From positions 217,024-281,023 of the forward strand of contig JAFXUJ010000014.1 of assembly GCA_017525025.1 (NCBI GenBank): 64,000 nucleotides of DNA, in the 5' to 3' direction. The first letter of the stretch is position 1. The number at the start of each line of letters is the position of its first letter. The notes below the pieces were generated by a model that saw only the letters and a list, made by a program, of their open reading frames with translations, had not been told where the DNA came from and did not search any database. The position numbers and the translations under genes are program-made. Positions 17,722 through 26,858 of the stretch are shown here, piece by piece. Origin of the DNA: Elusimicrobiaceae bacterium (lineage in GTDB: Bacteria > Elusimicrobiota > Elusimicrobia > Elusimicrobiales > Elusimicrobiaceae).

Positions 17722-18459
17722 CTAACGTATCACGGCAAAGGCACTTTCCGACACGCCGCCCAATCTATCCGTATAACTGCCAACTACTTTCTTTACTAAG
17801 GCCACCACCTTACCTTGATAAATTAGGGCATCCCCCACTTGCAATATTCCGCGTTCCACAGCGGACATTTTTATACGAGTACGTCCCAACGGTCCCACGT
17901 TCTTGGCATGGAAAAACAAGCGTAAATGTCGGGTCATTTCCTCGCCGTAGGCTTCTTGCAAACTCAACCCCGCCGCAACAGGCATTGTTTGCACGCTGGG
18001 AGCCCCAAGGGTTACATCCGCCGGTACCGGCAACCAAATTATTTCTCCCGATTTTTTTACCTTTTCCCCCGCTATTACAATCCGGCGGCCATTTTTAAAA
18101 TGCAAGGTCAAATCGTCCAACTGATATTTCCCTTCCTCCACACACACGGACGGGAATAATACATAGTGTCCGTCATGTACTAACACGCCCCGGCAAGAAG
18201 TATCTTTTTGTTTTTCTTTAATAACTTGCTCTTGGCGGGCCGGACGGCGTGGTGCACGCAGCATCATGTCTCTGAGTGTAATTTCTTTTTTCCAATGAAG
18301 GGATATCTCTACCTCGTACGGATTTTCCGCCAGTTGGGCTTGCGCGGCAACGCGGGCCACACGAGGGGTTAGCTCCGCCTCTCCGGCAAAAACCGCCAGC
18401 GCGTTCAAGCAAATAAAAACCGCACCGAAAAGAACTTTTGTATATATATTGTTTTGCAT
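17722..18459 (-). CDS. Secreted protein resembling a catalytically dead trypsin-like protease
   Basis: 245 residues with a signal peptide (residues 1 to about 25, ending AVFAG). The segment GHYVLFPSVCV resembles the trypsin motif WVLTAAHCV but lacks the catalytic histidine. Near the C-terminus VGDALIYQGKVVALVKK resembles GDSGGPLV-GKVVGLV with the serine region lost. I infer a pseudoprotease; the similarity is weak and a different beta-rich fold is possible. The ATG at 18459 has an AGAGGT site. Its promoter is overlapped by a 16-bp palindrome. Confidence 0.5.
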   Translation of the reverse strand: MQNNIYTKVLFGAVFICLNALAVFAGEAELTPRVARVAAQAQLAENPYEVEISLHWKKEITLRDMMLRAPRRPARQEQVIKEKQKDTSCRGVLVHDGHYVLFPSVCVEEGKYQLDDLTLHFKNGRRIVIAGEKVKKSGEIIWLPVPADVTLGAPSVQTMPVAAGLSLQEAYGEEMTRHLRLFFHAKNVGPLGRTRIKMSAVERGILQVGDALIYQGKVVALVKKVVGSYTDRLGGVSESAFAVIR

Positions 18460-18498
18460 ATCATTACCTCTTTTATATCTGTTTATTTTGATACATAT

Positions 18499-18527
18499 AT
18501 TATACAAAAGTTAGTTTAAACTAACAA
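18499..18527 (-). promoter_or_regulatory. Promoter of the secreted trypsin-like protein
   Basis: -35 TTGTTA (18522-18527), 17-base spacer, -10 TATAAT (18499-18504) on the minus strand, about 40 bases before the ATG. Confidence 0.65.
18510..18525. promoter_or_regulatory. Perfect 16-bp palindrome, candidate operator
   Basis: GTTAGTTTAAACTAAC is a perfect palindrome covering the spacer and part of the -35 of the promoter, a position where a bound repressor would block RNA polymerase. A related imperfect copy (AGTTAGTTTTAACT) lies at 18575-18588. Confidence 0.45.
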
Positions 18528-18574
18528 ATATTTTTTAAATTACTCGTAAAATCAAATAAAAATATATAAATTAA

Positions 18575-18588
18575 AGTTAGTTTTAACT
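18575..18588. promoter_or_regulatory. Second, imperfect copy of the palindrome
   Basis: AGTTAGTTTTAACT shares AGTTAGTTT with the main palindrome 65 bases away. It lies in the AT-rich gap between the secreted protein and the chromate transporter genes and could be an auxiliary operator. Confidence 0.35.
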
Positions 18589-18602
18589 ATATTTAGAACT
18601 TT

Positions 18603-19127
18603 CTAATACACCCAAAACGCCGCAACGGCTGCGCCCAGCAGTACCGCGATCGGGCTAGCCTTACGCGTAAAGACAAGTAAAAAAGCAGCTAAAAAGAAGA
18701 AAACACTTTTTACATCTATAAAATTTTCCGCATTGCATAACGCCAAGGCCGCTGCCGCAATCAAGCCTACTACCAACGGACGCAAAACCTTAAACACGCC
18801 CTCCACGCGCGGTGCATGCCGGTTTTTAAGCAAAAATTTACCCAACCACAACATCAGCAGAAAAGACGGCAAACATACCGCCAGTGTAGCCACCCCCGCG
18901 CCCCACACATTACCGGTCGCCAGGTAGCCGGTATAGGTAGCCATATTAATCCCTACCGGGCCGGGCGTTACTTGGCTGACGGCAACTAAATCGGTAAATT
19001 GCAAATTCGTGAGCCAACCGTATTTAAAGACCACTTCGTTTTGGATAAACGAGATCATGGCATATCCGCCTCCAAAATTAAAAAGGCCTATTTTAAAAAA
19101 AGTGATAAATAAGCGGAGGTAAATCAT
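18603..19127 (-). CDS. Chromate transporter family protein, half-size subunit
   Basis: 174 residues with the CHR motif GLFNFGGGYAMISFIQ near the N-terminus and VSQVTPGPVGIN about 35 residues later, plus four to five membrane segments. Two half-size CHR proteins form the transporter. Known CHR proteins export chromate, but in gut or anaerobic genomes the natural substrate is often unknown. The start overlaps the preceding half by ATGA. Confidence 0.9.
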   Translation of the reverse strand: MIYLRLFITFFKIGLFNFGGGYAMISFIQNEVVFKYGWLTNLQFTDLVAVSQVTPGPVGINMATYTGYLATGNVWGAGVATLAVCLPSFLLMLWLGKFLLKNRHAPRVEGVFKVLRPLVVGLIAAAALALCNAENFIDVKSVFFFLAAFLLVFTRKASPIAVLLGAAVAAFWVY

Positions 19128-19663
19128 TTATTCTCCCGTTTAACGGCCCATAAATAACCGCTCAATCCCGCAACCACTACAAGATAAACAGGTGAAACAT
19201 GCCCTATCCACACCAATCCCGCCGCCGCGGCGGGTAGCCACACCGTCTTCCAATTGATACGGGCCGCATGGGCCAGCCGGAAAACCGGCACGGCAATAAG
19301 GGCTACCACCGCCGGACGTACCCCTTTGAAAATACGCTCAACAATTGGATTTTCCCGGTATGTGGCAAAGAAAATAGCGATTAGCAAAATAATAATAAAC
19401 GAAGGCAACGCCGCCCCCAGTGCCGCCCAGAAACTCCCCCAGGCGCGGGCACGTTTATAACCCGTCAAAATAGCTACGTTAACCGCCATAATCCCCGGGG
19501 CGGTTTGGGCTACCGCTATGGTATCCAAAAAATCCTGACGGCCCATCCAGGCACGTTTATCTACCAATTCCCGTTCCATGAGCGGCAACATAGCATACCC
19601 GCCGCCCAACGTAAACAGGCCTATCTTGGCAAAAATATAGAAAAGAGAAAACAGTTCTTTCAT
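19124..19663 (-). CDS. Chromate transporter family protein, half-size subunit
   Basis: 179 residues, paralogous to the next gene, with GLFTLGGGYAMLPLM and VAQTAPGIMAVN motifs and several membrane helices. It is the first gene of the two-gene operon; the two halves are expected to assemble in antiparallel orientation. Preceded by a TAGG site. Confidence 0.9.
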   Translation of the reverse strand: MKELFSLFYIFAKIGLFTLGGGYAMLPLMERELVDKRAWMGRQDFLDTIAVAQTAPGIMAVNVAILTGYKRARAWGSFWAALGAALPSFIIILLIAIFFATYRENPIVERIFKGVRPAVVALIAVPVFRLAHAARINWKTVWLPAAAAGLVWIGHVSPVYLVVVAGLSGYLWAVKRENK

Positions 19664-19721
19664 ATGCCTAATTTTACTATTTCGGAAGAAATTCTACCAA
19701 AGGGGTTTAAATGTATAAAAC

Positions 19722-19757
19722 AAGCGGAGCAATTCTTTGCCAAGGATTGCCCCGCTT
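19722..19757 (-). terminator. Intrinsic terminator after the amidase gene
   Basis: Twelve-base stem AAGCGGGGCAAT / ATTGCTCCGCTT with one mismatch, followed on the minus strand by TGTTTTAT. It closes the cell-wall cluster. Confidence 0.75.
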
Positions 19758-19777
19758 TCTAATACAAAAATACTCGT

Positions 19778-21466
19778 TTAATTAATCCACCCTTCTTTCT
19801 TGGCGTAGTTGTAAATACCGTTATAAATACCCTGCGCCATCTTTTTTTGTACCGCACTTTGCGTCAGGCGGCCGCGGTCCTTTTGGCTGCTGATAAAGCC
19901 CATTTCCACCAAAATAGACGGGCTTTGCACCCCTTTTAACACATAGAAGTTGGCTTGCCGGACACTATCACTTTGACTAACGGCAATGCCAATGCCGGGT
20001 TGTTTATATACCGCGTTACGCACATATCCGGCTAATTTAGAGCTTTCGTTGATGTATTCGTTTTTAGCCAAAGACTGCAACAAAGCATCCACAAAATTAT
20101 AATGTACTTCTTCGTATTGCATGGCTTCGTTTTCCAGTGCGGCGGTTTCGGCCGCTTCTTTATCGGTAGCTTTGTCGGACCGGAAATATACTTGGAATCC
20201 GTTGGCTTGTTTATTTTTGCTGGCATTTGTGTGAACGGATACAAATAAATCTGCTTTGAAATTGTTGGCAATTCTGGAACGCTCCGATAAAGCAATAAAG
20301 GTATCGTTATCACGTGTAATTTTAACTTCAAAGCCACCTTTTTTAAGCAGTTTGAAAAGCTCTTTTGAAACAGCCAAATTTAAATCTTTTTCCCGTACGC
20401 GGGACCGCATGGCTCCGGGGTCTTTACCGCCGTGGCCCGGATCTACCACAATACGCATTTTTTTATGAGCGGAGGTAATAACCGGCGGCGGAGCCGGGGC
20501 AATAACAGGCTGCGGCTTCTCCGGCGCGGCCGGACCTATCTTGGGCAATTCTTTGGCGGCTACCGGTTTTTCTTTAGGATCTTCTTTTGCCGCCGGCGCG
20601 TCTGCTTCCAACACGGACGGGGCCGGTACTTCCACGGTAGCGGACGGTTTAGAGGCAGCTACCGACGATACACTTGTTTGGACACTCTCCGGCACCGTAG
20701 ATTTCGCCTCCGTCGCAGCTTTTGAATAAGCAGACAAGGGCTTGGCAGACAAACGAATTACCATTTTACCGTCGGCTTCCGCTACATCCCAGTATTTCCC
20801 TTTTTTCCCGCGGGTAATCTTTACCAATCCGTCCGCGCGGACTTGCTCAATATGTACCGCCGAAATAATACCCGTTTTTAAACGGAAATATTCATCTCGT
20901 TTAATAACGGAATTGGGAAAAGTGACCTTTAAAACGCGCGGATTAGACTCATCTACTTGCCAGGTAACAGCATGGCGGGTTTTAAAAACCAGTTGGTCTT
21001 CCCCCGCGGTTAATACATTATCCGCGTGCTCCAAATCAAACTGCCGTTCGGCCGCTAAAATACCATCCCGGAAAGACAACTCTTTACCAACGGCTTCTTG
21101 GAATTGCGGCAACAAAAAGAAAGAAACCGGAGCCATAATTACTCCGTTTTGTTCCAGAACCGGAGCGGATAGAGGAACCGGGGCCGCGTTTAAAAGGACT
21201 TCGTTTGAAGAGGCGGTAAGAATTGCATAAAAGCCGCGGGTAGTGATTTTGGCTTGTTTAGAACGTGCAAATACTTCTACACTGGTACCTAATTTGCGGG
21301 ACATTTTTTGCACGTCCACGTACGTTGTGCCCTCTTGTTGCAAAGCGTCAACTTTGCCATGCGCACGGCCCGACACCGTAAGGGTTACTTTCTCTTGACC
21401 AAAGCCTGTGCCGGCCAAGAATAAACACCCTATTACCGTTCCTAAGACCCGTAAAAATCGGTTCAT
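19778..21466 (-). CDS. N-acetylmuramoyl-L-alanine amidase (Amidase_3) with N-terminal wall-binding region
   Basis: 562 residues. A signal peptide (to about residue 23) is followed by a copper-amine-oxidase-like/AMIN-like beta domain (25-230), a proline- and alanine-rich linker (about 245-335), and a C-terminal zinc amidase: IVVDPGHGGKDPGA, REKDLNL, VSVHTNAS and ILVEMGF supply the zinc ligands and catalytic glutamate. It cleaves the peptide from the glycan in peptidoglycan, acting in the periplasm in septum splitting or wall turnover. Last gene of the mreC-to-amidase cluster. Confidence 0.92.
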   Translation of the reverse strand: MNRFLRVLGTVIGCLFLAGTGFGQEKVTLTVSGRAHGKVDALQQEGTTYVDVQKMSRKLGTSVEVFARSKQAKITTRGFYAILTASSNEVLLNAAPVPLSAPVLEQNGVIMAPVSFFLLPQFQEAVGKELSFRDGILAAERQFDLEHADNVLTAGEDQLVFKTRHAVTWQVDESNPRVLKVTFPNSVIKRDEYFRLKTGIISAVHIEQVRADGLVKITRGKKGKYWDVAEADGKMVIRLSAKPLSAYSKAATEAKSTVPESVQTSVSSVAASKPSATVEVPAPSVLEADAPAAKEDPKEKPVAAKELPKIGPAAPEKPQPVIAPAPPPVITSAHKKMRIVVDPGHGGKDPGAMRSRVREKDLNLAVSKELFKLLKKGGFEVKITRDNDTFIALSERSRIANNFKADLFVSVHTNASKNKQANGFQVYFRSDKATDKEAAETAALENEAMQYEEVHYNFVDALLQSLAKNEYINESSKLAGYVRNAVYKQPGIGIAVSQSDSVRQANFYVLKGVQSPSILVEMGFISSQKDRGRLTQSAVQKKMAQGIYNGIYNYAKKEGWIN

Positions 21467-21493
21467 ATACCCGTTATCCCCAGTTATAACCGA

Positions 21494-22948
21494 TTACTCT
21501 AATACAATTTTGTAATCTTCCCACGGCAATTGCGGATCTGCCTGAATTTTAAGCGTGCGATGGATATTTTGTTCAATATCTTCCTGGCGTTGTTTGATGG
21601 CTTCCGCCAATACCGGGTGCAAAACCACCCGCAGATTGCCGCCCGGACGCCCGTTTGTCAAATCGTAAATTTCCCGCTGGATTTTAATACGCATGCTTTC
21701 GGCAGAGAGAACCCGCCCGGAACCATGGCATTGCGGACATTCTTCACTAATAAAGCTCCCCGTGCTGGCCCGTTTACGTTCGCGCGTCATTTCCACCAGT
21801 CCCAAGCGCGTAATGGGCAAAATACGGATTTTCGCCCGGTCTCCGCGGACGGCTTGCGCCAAAGCTTCTACCACGCGGTGACGGCTGGAGGCTTTGCGCA
21901 TATCAATAAAATCAATCACAATAATCCCCCCGATATTACGTAAACGTAACTGGTGGGCAATTTCTTGGGCAGCTTCAATGTTGGTTTGAGTAACGGTTTC
22001 TTCTTGCGATTTGTTACCCGTAAATTTACCGGTATTCACATCAATAGCACATAAAGATTCCGCTTCTTGGATGATGATACTGCCTCCGTTGGGAAGCGGC
22101 AATTTAATTTTGCGCAAGTTATCTATTTCCGGCTCCACATTGTACGCCTCAAAAATCGGTGTTTTGCCTTTGTAAAGTTTCACGCGGTCTGCTAAATCCG
22201 GCGAGTTTTTGCTGACAAAATCCAACACCCGCTCGTAATCTTTTTTGTTATCCAGCAAATATACTTTTGCATTTTCGGACAGCACATCACGGGCCACTTG
22301 CAAGACGGCATCCATATCTTCATGTAATAGTTTGGGAGAGCGCGAAGTTTCAAATTTTTTCACAATGGATTGCCATTGGCGATATAAATATTTTACTTCC
22401 CGCTCCAATTCGTCTTTGCTGGCTTCTTCAGCTTCCGTACGCACAATACATCCCATACCGTTTAAATGTTTCTCGGCCAATTCCTGCATGATTTCATTTA
22501 ATTGGCGGCGCGATTCCGAATCTTCAATATGTTTAGAAACCCCTACAAAACTTTGGTGCGGCGTTAACACCAAATACCGGCCGGGAAGCGTCACATCCAT
22601 GGTTACCTTCATCCCTTTGGTGCTGATAGCATCCTTGACCACCTGTACCATCACTTCTTGTCCTTTGTGCAAGGCTTTATCAATGTTCTTTTTGTCTCCG
22701 CCTAATACATCGGAAATATACAAATAGGCATTTTTTTCATAACCGATATTTAAAAACGCGCTGGAAATACCGGGCAATACATTTTCTACCGTTCCCTTGT
22801 AAATATTTCCTACGATATTAAGTGCTCCGCGCCGTTCCCACAAAAGTTCATTTACGCGGCCGTCTTCCAAAATGGCGATACGGGTTTCTTCAAAAGATGT
22901 ATTTACTAATACTTCCACTGTTGGAAATTCTTCTAAACTCTTACTCAT
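21494..22948 (-). CDS. rng: Ribonuclease E/G family protein (RNase G type)
   Basis: 484 residues, the length of RNase G without the degradosome scaffold of RNase E. An S1 domain lies in the first 120 residues (GNIYKGTVENVLPGISSAF), then the catalytic domain with AIDVNTGKFTG and IIVIDFIDM, and the zinc-link CPQCHGSG. It cuts AU-rich single-stranded RNA and processes rRNA and mRNA. The ATG at 22948 behind GAGG is preferred to a TTG two codons upstream. Confidence 0.92.
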   Translation of the reverse strand: MSKSLEEFPTVEVLVNTSFEETRIAILEDGRVNELLWERRGALNIVGNIYKGTVENVLPGISSAFLNIGYEKNAYLYISDVLGGDKKNIDKALHKGQEVMVQVVKDAISTKGMKVTMDVTLPGRYLVLTPHQSFVGVSKHIEDSESRRQLNEIMQELAEKHLNGMGCIVRTEAEEASKDELEREVKYLYRQWQSIVKKFETSRSPKLLHEDMDAVLQVARDVLSENAKVYLLDNKKDYERVLDFVSKNSPDLADRVKLYKGKTPIFEAYNVEPEIDNLRKIKLPLPNGGSIIIQEAESLCAIDVNTGKFTGNKSQEETVTQTNIEAAQEIAHQLRLRNIGGIIVIDFIDMRKASSRHRVVEALAQAVRGDRAKIRILPITRLGLVEMTRERKRASTGSFISEECPQCHGSGRVLSAESMRIKIQREIYDLTNGRPGGNLRVVLHPVLAEAIKQRQEDIEQNIHRTLKIQADPQLPWEDYKIVLE

Positions 22949-22982
22949 GTTCAAATCCTCACTTGGGGGCTTTGTTTTCCCC

Positions 22983-23681
22983 TTAAATTAAATGCAATTC
23001 GCCTTGCGAATCTTTCCAATAAAAACCTTGCCGTATAAACATCATGTCTTCCGGCAAACAGCTCCCGCCTTGAAAGGGGACCTCCTCCCCCAACCAAGCG
23101 GCCACCACCCATTGCGGAGGCGTCCATTTACCATCTATACCGGCTAATGTTAATTCTATTTCTTCCGGAGAAAGGGTCTTGGCTTCCCATACAAAAGGTG
23201 TTATATCTTGTTGACACACCGTTCCGTTTTCAGCCCGTAAAACAACAAAAAGGTCCCCTTTACCGGCCCAATCTTCTATCTTCCGCCCGGCTGAAATATA
23301 TGGGGAAAAATCCCCTTTCACCCGGTACCTGACCGCGGCTGCCAGGTTCTGCACGGAAGGCAACGGATAGGGCACCCTGTCCACTTGTAACAACTCCAAC
23401 CCCTTCGGGGCGGCTTGTTGTAACGCCTGGCGGACACCTTCCTCGCTACAATGTTCCCGCAGATAAATGTCCAGATACTCGCGCTCGGCCCGCTGTTCTT
23501 GTGCGGGCGCCGGACCGTAGGCAAGCCGTGGCCAATTTTTGTTGACCTTCGCCGGCTCGTACGGCAACCCTGAGTCAAGCACCATTTTTCTTACCGCGTT
23601 AAAAACGTTTCTATTTTCCGCTTGATTTTCCATCCAGCGGAACACTATACGCATTTTATAAATTTTTGGCGTATCTTTCAT
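22983..23681 (-). CDS. DUF2344 / radical-SAM-linked protein (TIGR03936 type)
   Basis: 232 residues. The opening YKMRIVFRW and the segment RLAYGPA, together with position next to rng, match the DUF2344 family, usually fused or adjacent to a B12-binding radical SAM protein (TIGR03960). Function is unknown; a tRNA- or rRNA-modifying role has been suggested by context. Here no radical SAM gene adjoins it. The ATG at 23681 lies just after the rodA stop. Confidence 0.8.
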   Translation of the reverse strand: MKDTPKIYKMRIVFRWMENQAENRNVFNAVRKMVLDSGLPYEPAKVNKNWPRLAYGPAPAQEQRAEREYLDIYLREHCSEEGVRQALQQAAPKGLELLQVDRVPYPLPSVQNLAAAVRYRVKGDFSPYISAGRKIEDWAGKGDLFVVLRAENGTVCQQDITPFVWEAKTLSPEEIELTLAGIDGKWTPPQWVVAAWLGEEVPFQGGSCLPEDMMFIRQGFYWKDSQGELHLI

Positions 23682-23686
23682 CTTTT

Positions 23687-25024
23687 TTAAGCCCGTAGCC
23701 GCCTGGCATATACAGATTGCACCACACCCAATGCCCACAAACTGGCTACCAGATTGGATCCCCCGTATGAAATAAACGGCAACGGGATCCCCGCAACGGG
23801 CACGATACCAATTAACATACCAAAGTTAATCAACATATACGTAAAAAACATTCCAAAAATGCCCGAACAGACCAGATACCCATACCTATCGCCCGACATA
23901 TAAGCGATTGAAATAATGCGCCATAAAATAATCAAATATAACCCGAGAACGCACAAAGTGCCCCACAACCCGAGTTCTTCCCCCACAACCGCCAAAATAA
24001 AATCGGTGTGGCGCTCCGGCACGAAGCCCAAGCGCGACTGCGTGCCTGAAAATAACCCCGTACCGAAAACACCCCCCGCGCCCATTGCAATTTGAGCTTG
24101 CAAAACATTATATCCCGCACCGCGCGGATCGGACTTGGGAGCTAAATAGGTTTCTACACGTTTACGTTGGTGAGGCTTCATTTGGTGTTCTACAAAAATT
24201 CCCCCAAAGAGCCCGGCCAAAACTACCAAGGTGGCCAACACGAAATAAACGGAAGGCAAGAAAATGCGGAATTGTTGGCACAACCACCACATGCCGTATC
24301 CCAAAAAGGTAACCAGCACCGAAAAACCAACCATATACCAACCGTTGTGTGCCAAATCGTGAAAGATCCGGAAAAACTCATAATCCAATAATTCCGGATG
24401 CAAATAAATATACGTCCACGATATGGTAAAAAAGCCCGCCACCGCCGCAAATAGAATAATAAGCGCCAAATAGAAAACGTTTACACCCGTGCAATATAAC
24501 AAAATCAGTAACGCCGGAAACGTTACCACCACGGAAGAAAAATCAGGTTGCATCATGATAAGCCCGAAAATAGGTATTAACAAAAGCCCCAAGAAAAATA
24601 AAGAAGATACTTCCCGGATTTGCGGGCCCCTTCTATCCAAAAAAGCGGCTGCTACCAAAATCGTACACACCCGGCAAATTTCAGAAGGCTGCATAGAAAA
24701 AAACGGCAACACAAACCAGGAACGTGAACCCCGCTGATAGGAGCCAAACAAAAGGACTCCTACCAACAGTAATAGAATAAAACCGTAGAGCCCCTTCCAT
24801 TGGTCATCAAAAACCTGGTAATTAAAACTCCACCCTACAAAGAAAGCCACCAGCCCAACCGGCAACGCCACAAAATGCGTACGCACAACCGGGTTGGAAA
24901 ATGACAAACTGTTTACCGCTGACATAATGCAAAGCGCGCCCAACAAAACCAAGGCAATCATAGCCCCTAGCAGCAACGTATCAAACCGACTTCGCCCGGA
25001 ACGCAACTGTTTCAAATCAGGCAT
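23687..25024 (-). CDS. rodA: Rod-shape glycosyltransferase RodA (SEDS family)
   Basis: 445 residues with about ten membrane segments. The SEDS signature SDPRGAGYNVLQAQIA contains the catalytic aspartate region, and GIPLPFISYGGSNL is the C-terminal family motif. RodA polymerises lipid II into glycan strands together with PBP2. The start overlaps mrdA by 8 bases with a GGAGAA site. The TM7-8 region is longer than in E. coli RodA (about 370 residues), which explains the greater length. Confidence 0.95.
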   Translation of the reverse strand: MPDLKQLRSGRSRFDTLLLGAMIALVLLGALCIMSAVNSLSFSNPVVRTHFVALPVGLVAFFVGWSFNYQVFDDQWKGLYGFILLLLVGVLLFGSYQRGSRSWFVLPFFSMQPSEICRVCTILVAAAFLDRRGPQIREVSSLFFLGLLLIPIFGLIMMQPDFSSVVVTFPALLILLYCTGVNVFYLALIILFAAVAGFFTISWTYIYLHPELLDYEFFRIFHDLAHNGWYMVGFSVLVTFLGYGMWWLCQQFRIFLPSVYFVLATLVVLAGLFGGIFVEHQMKPHQRKRVETYLAPKSDPRGAGYNVLQAQIAMGAGGVFGTGLFSGTQSRLGFVPERHTDFILAVVGEELGLWGTLCVLGLYLIILWRIISIAYMSGDRYGYLVCSGIFGMFFTYMLINFGMLIGIVPVAGIPLPFISYGGSNLVASLWALGVVQSVYARRLRA

Positions 25025-26849
25025 TTTCTTCTCCTTCTGTGAGCAATAGCTCCTCGTAGTCTTCGGCCGGCTCCACGGTAAGGGCCGGTTTTTCCTCTTG
25101 TTTAAAATAGGCTTCTAACATTTGGCGGGCAATCGGGCCGGCCGCAGAGCTGCCGCCTTCCCCAAATTCCACAAATACCGCCAGGGCAATAGAAGGGGGT
25201 TCCCCTTTTCTTCCCGCAAAAGCCATGAACCAACCGTGGTCAGCACCGTGCGGATTTTGGGCAGTCCCCGTTTTGCCATATACATCCAATCCGGGAATTC
25301 TTACACGGGCGGCTGTCCCGGTATCCACCGTATGTTTTAAAGCTTTAAATAACGTATCGTACGTTTGCGGATGCAAATTGGCGCGTTGCAGCACTTCCGG
25401 GAAACCAATCCGTTTCTCTTTTTCTGTTTGGTTACTGACAATCTTTTCCACGTAATACGGACGATATACATTACCACGGCTGGCAATTGCCGCCGCAAAT
25501 TGGGCCAATTTAATAGGCGTTACTAACAATTCCCCCTGTCCAATAGACAAATTAAGCGTATCCCCGATAAACCAATACGTTTTATTACGCGCACGCCGGG
25601 TGGGGCCATATAAATTGCCGGCCTTTTCTCCGGGCAAGTCAATCCCGGTAGGACGGCCGAACATAAACATCCGTTGCACTCGCTCAATGGCAGCCGCTCC
25701 GATCTGGGACGCAACCACATAGAAATACACGTCGCAAGAGTGGCTCATTCCTTCAAAGAAATCCATTGGCCCATGGATACCCCAACATTTAAAAATACGC
25801 GGTCCCGAATCGTATTTGCCCGAACAATAAATCTTACGGTTAACATCTATTAAACCGCTTTCTAAAGCTGCGGCTCCCGTAATTACCTTAAAGGTGGAGG
25901 CCGGCGGATACACCCCTTGAATAGCTAAATTATATTCATCTATTTTCTTGAGGGGAGCTTCCACGGCCTCATCGCTGAAAGCAACGAACATATTAGGATC
26001 GTAGGCGGGCGCACTGGCCATCGCCAATACGGCCCCTGTACGCGGATCAAGCGCTACAGCGGCACCGCGCCCGGTTTTGGAATTTTTAAGACCTTCTTCA
26101 GCCGCTTGTTGCAGGGCAAAATTCAAGGTTAAATATACATCACTTCCGGCGGCCCATTTTTTGTCTTCAATGATACTTTTTACACGACCGCGATAGTCTA
26201 CTTCCAAATACACACCACCGTCTTGTCCTTTTAAATCTTCTTCAAATTTTTTCTCAATACCGTTCTTACCGATCTTGCTATTCAAGCGGTAGCCCAATTT
26301 CACGTCGCGCTTGCGCCATTGCCGCTCATCCATGCTGCCCAGATAGCCCAGCAAGTGGCTGGCAAAGGAACCATACGGATAGTTACGTTTTGTTTCTTCA
26401 ATCAAGTACATGCTGGGATAATAAAGCTGCAACTCTTGCAAAGCTACCGTACTTTTGGTAGATAAATTTTCCGCCAACAACGTGGCTTTACCACTGCTGG
26501 AACCTGTTTGCAATTTAGAAAGAAGTTCGTCTTCACTTAACGGTAATAACGGAGCAAAATCATGCGCAAGCCGGGCCAAATATTCCGTATCTTGGTTCCC
26601 GCCTAAATAATACAAACTGAAAGACGGCGCGTTAGAAGCAACGGCTACGCCGTCTGCTGTGAATACGCGGCCGCGCGGAGCCGTTTGATAAATAATTTGG
26701 GTGCGGTTACGTTCCGCCATTTGTAAATAAGAATTGTGACGCAAGACTTGAATATCTACCAACCGAAGCGCAATAACACTCCCGGCTATCATAGCCAGTG
26801 TCATCATTATTTTTAAACGGGGATTGAAGAAAACTCTTGTAACTGCCAT
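25017..26849 (-). CDS. mrdA: Penicillin-binding protein 2
   Basis: 610 residues: short cytoplasmic tail, one membrane helix (about 15-32), pedestal/dimerisation domain, transpeptidase domain. Active-site motifs are PASTFKVIT (SxxK), SHSCDVYFYV (SxD type as in PBP2) and YGKTGTAQ (KTG). It cross-links peptidoglycan during elongation as partner of RodA, encoded directly downstream. Confidence 0.95.
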   Translation of the reverse strand: MAVTRVFFNPRLKIMMTLAMIAGSVIALRLVDIQVLRHNSYLQMAERNRTQIIYQTAPRGRVFTADGVAVASNAPSFSLYYLGGNQDTEYLARLAHDFAPLLPLSEDELLSKLQTGSSSGKATLLAENLSTKSTVALQELQLYYPSMYLIEETKRNYPYGSFASHLLGYLGSMDERQWRKRDVKLGYRLNSKIGKNGIEKKFEEDLKGQDGGVYLEVDYRGRVKSIIEDKKWAAGSDVYLTLNFALQQAAEEGLKNSKTGRGAAVALDPRTGAVLAMASAPAYDPNMFVAFSDEAVEAPLKKIDEYNLAIQGVYPPASTFKVITGAAALESGLIDVNRKIYCSGKYDSGPRIFKCWGIHGPMDFFEGMSHSCDVYFYVVASQIGAAAIERVQRMFMFGRPTGIDLPGEKAGNLYGPTRRARNKTYWFIGDTLNLSIGQGELLVTPIKLAQFAAAIASRGNVYRPYYVEKIVSNQTEKEKRIGFPEVLQRANLHPQTYDTLFKALKHTVDTGTAARVRIPGLDVYGKTGTAQNPHGADHGWFMAFAGRKGEPPSIALAVFVEFGEGGSSAAGPIARQMLEAYFKQEEKPALTVEPAEDYEELLLTEGEENA

Positions 26850-26858
26850 GATCTTACC

